The notes under the pieces: model-generated
What the model saw: the letters and a program-made list of their open reading frames with translations, nothing else
What the model was told of the DNA's origin: nothing
The model's database searches: none
NCBI GenBank assembly: GCA_009801015.1
Contig: VHZZ01007706.1
Span: 6,386 to 38,029, forward strand
DNA: 31,644 bases
DNA from: Silene noctiflora
Lineage: Eukaryota; Streptophyta; Magnoliopsida; Caryophyllales; Caryophyllaceae
Direction of reading: 5' to 3'
Translations under genes and position numbers: made by a program
Part shown: positions 19,728 through 28,296 of the stretch, one piece after another
Numbering within the stretch: position 1 is the first letter of the stretch
Layout of the letters: every line of letters begins with the position of its first letter

Positions 19728-19925
19728 TTACATTGATCTCATAATATAAGACCGTCCAATAGGAGTCCAATTGCTAACTCCATGAAATTTAAAAAGCATT
19801 ACCCAAGAATCATTTATGCCATATTCCATCATCATCCATACCTTAATATCTCTCAGAAGATCATTCAAAGAATCATTCAAAGGATCATATGTAGAAATAA
19901 CCGTAGCAATAGTGTCTTTAAGCAC
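19728..19925 (-). pseudogene. F-box-associated domain fragment, possibly captured host sequence
   Basis: The 65-residue minus-strand reading contains IKVWMMMEYGINDSWVMLF. This is very like the (I/D)VWVMKEYGVKESWTKLF signature of the F-box-associated interaction domain of plant F-box proteins, which act as substrate receptors of SCF ubiquitin ligases. The F-box itself, the start of the domain and its usual continuation are absent, so it is a fragment. It lies inside the mariner element, on the strand opposite the transposase, so it was probably picked up by the element or brought in by another insertion. The motif match is good; the capture is inference. Confidence 0.5.
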
Positions 19926-20070
19926 TCTAGAGAATGAAATTAACTAACATCCGAGACTACATGACATACACAGTCACAAGACTAAACAGATGGTACTCGA
20001 ACTGAAATGGAGTTTCATTTATGTTTGCTAAAAACATCCGAGAATGAAATTAACCAACACCAAGTAAGAA

Positions 20071-20565
20071 TTAACGAGTCTTTCCCGTCCCCAAAAATTG
20101 ATCATCTTCAACCACTGAATCCGGAACTATTTCTTCGTCGCTTTTATATAACGTCGGGATTAATGTCTTCAACATACACTTGACGATTAGATTAGGATTG
20201 CGTAATATGGCATCACCGAACTTCCCTATATCCCTTATTTTCCCTCCAGGTATTATCAGGCTTTCAGGTTTCACCAATTGGTCATCTTCATCCTCTGAAT
20301 CCGGAACGATAATTTCCTGCAACTTTTCTTCAAATTTTGGATGCTCACCATCCTCTGAATCTGGGATAATTACCTCATCAACTGCCTTTTCTGAATTTGT
20401 GTACTCCAATTTTTTTTTCTTCTCTAATTTTGCAACTGGTAACTCTTCATAATCTGATTCCGGAATGATACTTTGGAATAACTCTTCATTACAATCTGGT
20501 ATTAGCAAGTTTTCTTTGTCTTCTACTCCATAATTTTGGTCATCCATGGAAAAATTAAGACTCAT
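20071..20565 (-). CDS. Unrecognised 164-residue acidic protein with six IPDS-type repeats
   Basis: An open frame from ATG (20565-20563) to TAA (20073-20071), without breaks. I do not recognise the protein. It is rich in Asp, Glu and Lys and repeats a short pattern of two or three Ile/Val/Leu, then Pro, then an acidic residue and Ser: LLIPDCNEE (20-28), SIIPESDYEE (32-41), VIIPDSEDGE (65-74), IIVPDSEDEDD (85-95), LIIPGGK and EIVPDSVVEDD (145-155). Hydrophobic core plus acidic/Ser tail resembles SUMO-interacting motifs with casein-kinase-2 sites; this is a resemblance only. No membrane segment or signal peptide is seen. It lies in the mariner element, convergent to the transposase and about 230 bp from its right end. 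It could be an accessory gene, a captured host fragment, or non-functional. Confidence 0.5.
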   Translation of the reverse strand: MSLNFSMDDQNYGVEDKENLLIPDCNEELFQSIIPESDYEELPVAKLEKKKKLEYTNSEKAVDEVIIPDSEDGEHPKFEEKLQEIIVPDSEDEDDQLVKPESLIIPGGKIRDIGKFGDAILRNPNLIVKCMLKTLIPTLYKSDEEIVPDSVVEDDQFLGTGKTR

Positions 20566-20798
20566 ATAATTAAGTGATACTCAACTTAGTTTTTTGTGGA
20601 AACAAATATTGGGGAAAAGAATTGATAATTGTTGAAAGGGAATTCTGGTCATCCATTGAAACATAAAAGGATTTTTTTATACATTGAAAATGAAAATTGT
20701 CTTATTAAAAACAAATTTATGGAAAATTGCAAAACGTCGTGTATAAGGGAATTTTTATCAAGTGCTAAAACGTCATATATTGAATTATGGAGGGAGTA

Positions 20799-21297
20799 TC
20801 ATTTCTTTTACGAATGTCCCTTTATTGGGTCTGTTATCCAAGACATGAACATTATTAGCTTCAACAATTTTTTGTCAAGTTATGATAATATTGCAAGTCA
20901 AAGTTTTCTAATGAAACTTAATTATCTCAAAGACTTAATTCCAAAAGATGATTTTATTAAGATTATTTTTATTTGGTGGAATGTATGGTTTTATATAAAT
21001 GACATTATCTTTAATAATGTTCATATTAATATCAGCAAACTTATTACTTTATGTAATAATAGCACTAAGACCTAGAATCAAACTAGACATAAGGATCTCT
21101 ACAATCCCGAGAAAGACGAGTCAGCAAGAAAAACTTCTAGTAAGAAAGAAATATGGTGGGAGAAACCTAGAAACGGTTTTCTAAAGCTAAATTTTGACGG
21201 ATCGAGAATAGAAGACAACAAAGCTACTTTAGGATATTCTATAAGATATCAAAATGGTAAAGTCGTTTTGTTAGGAGCAAAAAAGTTTGGGTCTAAT
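20799..21297 (+). mobile_element. LINE fragment, right part (zf-RVT end and RNase H)
   Basis: Plus-strand reading resumes with YHFFYECPF, matching the zf-RVT consensus (ETxxHLFFxCPF), then FIWWNVWFYINDIIFNN. One in-frame TAG (21073-21075) follows. After it the same frame gives EIWWEKPRNGFLKLNFDGS and ATLGYSIRYQNGKVVLLGA, the start of the RNase H domain found at the end of plant LINE ORF2. The reading is cut at 21297 by the 5' LTR of chromovirus B; the remainder would lie beyond the window. Together with 15480-15710 this is one LINE in plus orientation. Given the stops, it is a dead copy. Confidence 0.75.
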
Positions 21298-22280
21298 TGT
21301 AACATCCGTAAATTTTATGAACGATTTTAAAAGTAATTTAATAATTTAATTAAGATTAATTGTGTTTAAATCATAATTTTGGGTAAAATATATATTTTAA
21401 GCACAATATTTATAAATATAATATTATGGTCCGTCTTGAGTGTTTAGTAGCCTTAAGACGTATTTTAAACCATTTCCAACTCAAGTTGTTTTGGGCCTAG
21501 ACTTGTTTAAGGACCCATATTCCACCATTTTCCACTCAAAACCCTCACAAACCCTCCTTTTCCCTCTTATTTCTCAGCAAACCCCATTAAAAGCACAACA
21601 CCATTGTTGCTTCCTTCACCTTTAACCTTCAAACTTTCATAACTCCTTCGAACCAAATAAGTCGATTTTCACGCCATTCTTCTCCTTTTATCGTTCCTCA
21701 TCTTTGTAAGTAAGAAACACGACATTTTCCTCCCCCTTTGGCAAAATTTCGAAACCCTAACCCTTATTTATGGGTGAATTCTTCAATTAATTCTTCTTAT
21801 TTTGTGTTTAGGTGAAGACTTAGACGACCCGGAGGCGGATATCTAAGTGGTTGACGACTCATTGGACGAGTGAAGAACTTATAAGGTAACGGTAATAGTT
21901 TACTCTACATTACACTTGAATTTTGGTGTTTAAGTGCATAAAATGTGTTTTTTACATGTTAAAGTTGGTTAATTTACATACTTGGTTACATATCTTACTT
22001 TGTTCATGATTCATGATGTTCCTCTTATGTGGATTATGGACAATTGGGTTAGTTTTATGTTTAGTTTGATCAAATTTTCGTCTTTTTCATGTTTATTGTT
22101 TGTTGTGTATAAATTCATGAATTGATGATGGATTTCTTGTGAAATTGGAGTATAACGAATGTTGGGTTGCCTTACATGCTGATTATAAACTTCATACATG
22201 TTTCCATCTCATGAGCATGCTAGAATTCTAAGTCGAAATCATGGTGTATGAATTATATGCTAAAATTTATGTTCAGGTGT

Positions 22281-22906
22281 CCCCGCCGGCTGAGAACATT
22301 CTGTTTCATTTTGTTGAAATTCTGTGATGAGTGTTTCCCAGCCGGTGGACCGGCTGCCGGTGCCACTGACCGGCTGAGAGCACCTATAACTTAGATGTCA
22401 AATTAATACTCCCTCCTATTCATTATATTCTTCCCCTTTCCTTTTATCACAAGAAATAAGAAAGTGGATTTGGACCACACAAAACACACTACCCACATGT
22501 AAATGAATTTGGACCACACAAATCAATCCAAAAAAAGAAAATAGGGAAGAAAACCCGAATAATCCGAAAAAGGAAATAGGGAACAATATAGTGAATAGGA
22601 GGGAGTATATTGGATGTGTCCCAGCCGGTGGGCCGGCTTCCGGTCCACAGACGGCTGGGAGGGTTCTAAATGTTGGATTTTATTTTGGTAATGTCAAGTG
22701 TTCCCAACCGGTGGGCCAGCTACCGGTCCACAGGCCGGCTGGGAAGTTTCTGTTGGTGTTTTGGATGTTGGGTGTTCTCTCAACCGGTGGGCCGGCTGCC
22801 GATCCACAGAAAGTCTAGGAAGACTCTAATATGATTTTATAAATTTTGGTTTGAGCTGAAGGCTGGGCCGGTTGGCCGGCAGCCGATGCCCTGGACCGGC
22901 TGGGAG
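22281..22906 (+). repeat. GC-rich hairpin array in the 5' LTR
   Basis: Copies of a ~43-bp unit lie at 22337, 22619, 22703, 22778 and 22861, with a partial copy at 22281. Each begins CCCAGCCGGT-like and ends ACCGGCTGGG-like, so its arms are complementary; GGCCGGC sits between. The units are set in AT-rich DNA, spaced 75-85 bp apart where not interrupted by the MITE. The 3' LTR carries the matching array. Confidence 0.88.
22409..22605. mobile_element. Stowaway MITE (197 bp) in the 5' LTR
   Basis: The ends are CTCCCTCCTATTCATTATAT and, on the other strand, CTCCCTCCTATTCACTATAT; similarity continues into the cccctttcctttt/ccctatttcctttt zone. TA flanks both sides (22407-22408 and 22606-22607). 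The 3' LTR has the unoccupied site, aattaatatgttggatgtg (31199-31217), so insertion and TA duplication are shown directly. Stowaways are moved by mariner transposases; the terminal CTCCCTCC is shared with the mariner element at 15711. Confidence 0.95.
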
Positions 22907-23612
22907 CCTCTGTTTCTCTATTTCTTTTCTTATTCACATATATGTTTTATGAATTATGTAAGTATGAATTGTTTACCCTTTATTCACGAGTTGTCATATA
23001 AGGTTCATATATGAGCTATCTTATGTAAGTTTTGGGTTGAGTCGCATCCATAAGGATTTGTCATTTGATCTACCTCTATGCTTGACTTCTACCTTAGATC
23101 TTCCACCACTTTCGTAAGTTTAGCGATTTGGTGCTCGATTGATTATTGTTGAGTTTTGGGTGCGGACCTTATTACCGCATGTCGAATCGGAAAGGAGTTT
23201 ACTTTTCGAGAGTCTGGATCGAGGTCTTAGGCTATGACGTATGTTGTTAGTCGTCCTACCGGGAGTTGAGTTAATGTCTAAGTGTGTTCTAGAGTCTTGT
23301 ATAGCGTTGTGTAGTGGACTATCTTTATCTAGGATTGCTTACTCGGTTATCTTTGTTTGTGTCTCGGAGATGCTTTAAAGTTAGCCTCTGAGTCGGACAC
23401 TTTTTTATTCGGTTTTGTTTCACATTTCTATCTCCTTTAGCGTATACAATCTTATATGCATGTTTATTTAAGTTTCTTATTTCATAATCGATATACTTAA
23501 TTTATTGAGTTCCTATTTATCTTATTCTTGATGTAATGTGGCTGGGAGAACCTTGAGTTACTCCCCACTGACTGTGGCGCTCATGTTTACATGAATGACA
23601 GGTTTGTGGATG

Positions 23613-23777
23613 CTTAGCTGGGGTTGGAAGACGTGTGGGCTAGCGAGTATCATACCTTGGACCTAGTTGTAGATTGCTAGACTTACCCACCGTANCTTAG
23701 CTGGGGTTGGAAGACGTGTGGGCTAGCGAGTATCATACCTTGGACCTAGTTGTAGATTGCTAGACTTACCCACCGTA
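23613..23777. other. Assembly artefact: 82-bp exact duplication around a single N
   Basis: Bases 23613-23694 and 23696-23777 are identical over 82 bp and are separated by one N at 23695. As at 4572-4762, this is the mark of unmerged contig ends. The LTR length is inflated by 83 bp. Confidence 0.9.
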
Positions 23778-23973
23778 CTTTGTTTTATTCTAGGGACATC
23801 TTTTCCCCAAAAACTATTTATATTTACATTTCCGTACTTTTACTTCCGTTTGTTTACATTTAGAACCCGCGCTTCCTTTAAAACACCGTTTATGCTAAAA
23901 AGTTTTACAAACCTCGTACTTTTCCGTTACGTTATCATTTGTTTATGTTACGTTTATTGCGGGGGTTCACAGT

Positions 23974-23985
23974 TGGTATCAGAGC
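23974..23985 (+). other. Primer-binding site (initiator tRNA-Met) of chromovirus B
   Basis: TGGTATCAGAGC lies two bases after the 5' LTR. This is the standard complement of the plant initiator tRNA-Met 3' end used to prime minus-strand synthesis in many plant LTR elements. Confidence 0.92.
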
Positions 23986-24144
23986 ATTGATGCTCCTGGC
24001 GCACACATGTACTCCCCAACCTTTAAACATTACATGACCTTAAAATAATGAATGAGAGTGGGGTAGAATTAAGGGCCTAAGTTGGTAGTCTATTTGTTTT
24101 TTGCTATTTGATAGGTTCCAACTTATTTGGTTTTGTGCAAGAAG

Positions 24145-25434
24145 ATGGTGCGACTGACTAACGTAGAGAATAATATCATGCAGGCCCTCTCACAAATCCT
24201 TCAAAATAAACAAGGAGTGAATGCCAACAATCATGCCAATCCTGCTCCTCCTGCTCAACAAGGAAATCGACAAGGAAACTTTGTATGGATAACAAGTTAA
24301 CTCTCAAGGAATAATGCTAGGACTTATGGAGGTGAGGTTAACCCGTTGTTGATTTCGGAGTTTTTCCGTGATATGGAGAAGAATTTCTCCCTCTATGAAG
24401 TTCAAGACCAAGATAAAATGAAGCTTGCCTCTCACTTTCTTGTGAAGGAGGTTGATAGATGGTGGACTTTAACCGGTCCTACCGCTACTTAAGGCCCTTA
24501 CCTCGAATGTAGTCTCATCAAGACAATGGTGGAAACCCGTTTCTATCCCAAAGAGCTCAAGAAACAAAGGCTCAAAGAGTTTATGAATTTCAAGCAAGGA
24601 AAGTTGTCTGTCTAAGAGTATACCGATAAATTCAACGATCTTGCTCACTTTGCCTAAAAATTCGTGAAGGATGAAGAAGACCGAGTGTACTACAAAAACA
24701 AGCTCAACCCGAAGGTCGAAAGTATGGTGAGAAGGAACTCCATTTCCTTTGTGGAGGTCTATGATGACGCTATATGGGCCGAGAGTTCTTTGAAGGCTAT
24801 TGAAGATGAAGCCAAGCCTCATGTTGCCCCTTAATCTTACCGCCCCAATGCTTATGGCAAGAGACCCTTTGTGCCTTCCTCTTCATCAAGCTATGCTAAT
24901 AAGAAGAAATTCGTGCCAAGATCTCAAGTGACGAGTGGCCAAGCTCCTCAACCAAGCAACAACAACTTTGACAAGGCTAGGAAGTGTTTTCATTGCAAGC
25001 AAGCTTATCATCCCGGAGTTGGATGCTTTCGAAGACCCTTGGTGTGCTACAATTGCAAGAAGCTCGGGCATCATGCCATTGAGTGCTCCGAGAAGAAGGA
25101 TGCTCCTAAACGAAGTGCTAAGCCTAGAGATACCATCTTCGTCATGAGTTGTGCCGAGGCCGCCGCTCATCCCGATATCATTACGGGTATGTTCTAAATA
25201 TGTGATCACCCTTGTCTCACTTTATTTGATACCGGCGCATCTTTGTCATTCTTATCCTCCAAATTTTCGGAAAAGCTATCCATTGATCCTACTCCTAGTG
25301 AGGATACTTCTATATCCTTGCCATCCAGAGAAATTGTCTCTTGTTCCCTCTCCTACTCCAATGTCCCAATTTCTATTACGGGACTTTCTTTCCAGCTAAT
25401 CTTCTCTGTTTTTCCCGTGAGGAATTCGATGTGA
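24145..25434 (+). pseudogene. gag: Chromovirus B gag and protease remnant
   Basis: Fossil. The gag region starts near 24145 (MVRLTNVENNIMQAL) and includes a retrotransposon-gag core (about 24300-24830). Two zinc-knuckle motifs of type CX2CX4HX4C follow: CFHCKQAYHPGVGC and CYNCKKLGHHAIEC (about 24980-25095). An aspartic protease signature, LFDTGASLSFLS, is near 25220-25255. Family knowledge: gag forms the particle that packages the RNA and protease matures the polyprotein. The region is broken in several places. Confidence 0.85.
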
Positions 25435-25649
25435 TCCTTGCTATGGATTGGTTGTCCATGTAACATGCTAGGTTTGAATGTAGAGACCAAAATATTTGTC
25501 TCAAGAGTCCATTAGGTGTCCGTGTTACCTATAAGGGAACCCGATCCCAAATGGGTGTGAAATTGATTTCCGCATTGAAGTTGGTGAATATGATAAGGAA
25601 GGGTTGCCAAGCCTACTTGTGTGTGATAACCTCTACATATACTACTTTG

Positions 25650-28296
25650 TCTAAGCTTGAAGAAGTGCCCGTGGTTCGTGAATTTCCTGATGTGTTCCCC
25701 GATGAGTTGCCCGGAATTCCTTCCGAGCGTGATGTGGAATTCTCTATCGACTTTGTACCCGGAACAAGACCAATTGCGAAAGCCCCTTATCATATGGCAT
25801 CGACCGAGTTGAAGGAGTTGAGATTGCAACTTGATGACATGATTGAGAAGGGATTTATTTGACCTAGTGCCTCTCCATGAGGTTCTCCTGTGCTCTTTGT
25901 GAAGAAGAAGGATGGATCCATGAGACTTTGCATTGACTACCGTGAACTCAACCGAGTTACCATCAAGAATAAGTACCCTCTACCAAGAATTGAAGACTTG
26001 TTTGANAGTTACCATCAAGAATAAGTACCCTCTACCAAGAATTGAAGACTTGTTTGATCAACTCAAAGGTGCTTCTACTTTCTCCAAGATCGACTTGAGA
26101 TTCGGTTATCATCAAATCCCCGTTCGCGAGTCCGATATTCCTAAGACCGCCTTTAGCATGAGATATGGTCATTTCGAGTTTAAGGTGACGCCATTCGGAT
26201 TGACCAATGCTCCCGTTATATTCAGACAAGTTTGTTGTGGTCTTCATTGATGATATTCTTGTGTATTCTAAGACCGAAGAAGACCATGCCAAGCATCTTC
26301 GTATCGTGTTAGGAGTTCTTCGCCTTCAAAAGTGGTTTGCCAAATTCTCTAAGTGTGAATTTTGGTTGTCCGAAGTGTCTTTCCTTGGCCGTGTGATATC
26401 CAAGGATGGTGTGATGGTAGATCCCGCGAAAATTAAAGTCGTAGTTATATGGAATAGCCCTACCGATGTTGGTGAGATTCGTAGTTTCTTGGGTTTAGCA
26501 GGTTATTCCCGTCGCTTTGTGAAGGACTTTTCCAAGCTTGCAAGACCAATGACACAACTATTGAAGAAGGAATCCAAGTTTGTGTGAACTGATGCTTGTG
26601 AAGATGTTTTCCAAGAGTTAAAAGAGAAAGTTGACTACCGCTCCCGTGTTGACCTTGCCCGAGGATATTGTGGACTTTGATGTGTATTTTGATGCTTCCA
26701 AGATGGGTTTAGGTTGTGTGCTCATGCAAAATAAAAGAGTGGTTGTCTATGCTTCGCGACAATTGAGAGTTCATGAAGTGAACTATCCTACTCATGATCT
26801 TGAGTTAGCCGCCGTGGTACATGCTTTGAAGATGTGGAGACACTACCTCTATGGAGTTCATTGTCGTATCTACACCGATCATAAGAGTTTGAAGTATATC
26901 CTCACCCAAAAGGAATTGAATATGAGACAAGTCGTTGGTTGGATTTGGTGAATGATTATGACGTAGAGTTTTTGTATCATGAAGGAAGAGCTAATGTGGT
27001 TGCCGATTCCCTTAGTAGGAAGATGACTCATTCTTTGAGTGTCATTCGAGTGCTTCCCGACCATCTTTGTGCCGAATTTCGTAGATTAAACATCCAAGTT
27101 GTGGAGAGTGGATTCGATTACCTAGGTGTTATGAGTGCCGAGCCCGTTATCTTCCGTGAGATCCTTGATGCCCTTGAAGATGATGCTACTTTCAAGAGTC
27201 TCCGAGCCAAGATCCTAGAAGATAAAGCTAAGGATTGCAAAATTGATGCTAATGGGTATCTTCGTTACCAAGGCCGCATGTATGTTCCGGATGCCTTTGA
27301 CTTGAGGAAGAGTGTTCTTGATGAAGCTCATTTATCCCCTTATTCGATTCACCCTGGAGGAGACAAGATGTATAAGAATTTGAAGTTTCAACTTTGGTGG
27401 CCTAACATGAAGAATGACATTGTGTCATATGTTGGAAGATGTCTTACTTGTCAACGAGTGAAGATTGAGCATAAGAGACCCGGAGGACTGCTACAGCCGT
27501 TGTATGTGCCTTTGTGGAAATAGGAGTCCATTTTCATGGACTTTGTGATGGCCTTGCCCAAGACCGTTGGTGGGAAGGATGTCGTTTAGGTAGTTGTTGA
27601 TAGGTTGACCAAGTGTGCTAGATTTATCCCTATCAAGGAGACTTGGAGTTTGGATCGCCTTGCTAGTGCTTATGTGGATGAGATTGTCTGTTATCATGGT
27701 GTCCCTAAGGAGATTGTTTCGGATCGTGACCCAAGGTTTTGTTCGAGATTTTGGAAAGCCCTTCAAGATGCTTTAGGAAGTAGATTGTTGATGAGTACTT
27801 CTTTTCATGCCGCTACCGATGGCCAATCTGAGAGCACCATTCAAACCCTTGAGGATTTGCTTCGTGCTTGTGCCTTAGATTTCCAAACTAGTTGGGAAAA
27901 GAGTTTGCCGCTAGTAGAGTTTTCCTATAACAACAGTTTCCATGCTTCAATCAAGATGGCTCCTTATGAAGCCCTTTATGGTAGGAAGTGCCGAGTCCTA
28001 TTTATTGGGACCAATCAAGCGATGTTCGAGATCTAGGACCCGACAAGTTAGCTAAGACATCGATCAAGTGAAGCTAATCCGAGAAAGAATGAAAGCCGCC
28101 CAAGATCGCCAGAAGTCTTATACCGATGTTCGCCGAAGACCCTTGGAGTTCGAAGTCGGTGATAGAGTGTTTTTGAAAGTTTCACCAATGAAGGGTGTGA
28201 AGAGATTCAGAGTGAAGGGTAAGTTGAGTCCAAAGTACATTTGGCCCTTTGAGAACGTGAAGAGGATTGGTGTCTTGGCTTATAATTTGGACTTAC
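25650..28296 (+). pseudogene. pol: Chromovirus B pol remnant (RT, RNase H, integrase)
   Basis: Fossil. Reverse transcriptase lies at roughly 25660-26590 ([18 protein letters not shown]), RNase H at about 26630-26950 ([16 protein letters not shown]), the integrase zinc-binding part near 27340-27470 (HPGGDKMYKNLK..CLTCQRVK) and the integrase core at 27540-28000 (SFHAATDGQ, APYEALYGRKC). It is closely related in domain order to chromovirus A but clearly a different family: gag-pol wording and LTRs differ. It is broken in several places. Confidence 0.87.

Larger units (their letters stand above)
15711..20796 (+). mobile_element. Mariner-like element (plant DD39D type), nested in a LINE
   Basis: The left terminus is CTCCCTCCATAACTCAATAT; the right terminus on the other strand is CTCCCTCCATAATTCAATAT. 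About 27 of the first 29 bases agree. TA flanks both sides (15709-15710 and 20797-20798), the mariner target duplication. Inside are a decayed DD39D transposase (16877-19046), an N-gap (15932-16876), and about 1.7 kb of extra DNA holding an F-box-associated fragment and a 164-residue acidic ORF, both on the minus strand. Plant mariner elements such as Soymar1 and Vulmar1 are about 3.5-3.9 kb as I recall, so this one is long. Confidence 0.9.
21298..23971 (+). mobile_element. 5' LTR of chromovirus B
   Basis: The LTR starts TGTAACATCCG and ends GGGGGTTCACA, just before the primer-binding site. It is 2674 bp as assembled, or about 2.39 kb without the Stowaway MITE and the N-linked duplication at 23613-23777. 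Its first 1.7 kb aligns with the 3' LTR. A TATAAATA word at 21411-21418 is the clearest TATA candidate. A GC-rich hairpin array fills 22281-22906. Confidence 0.88.
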
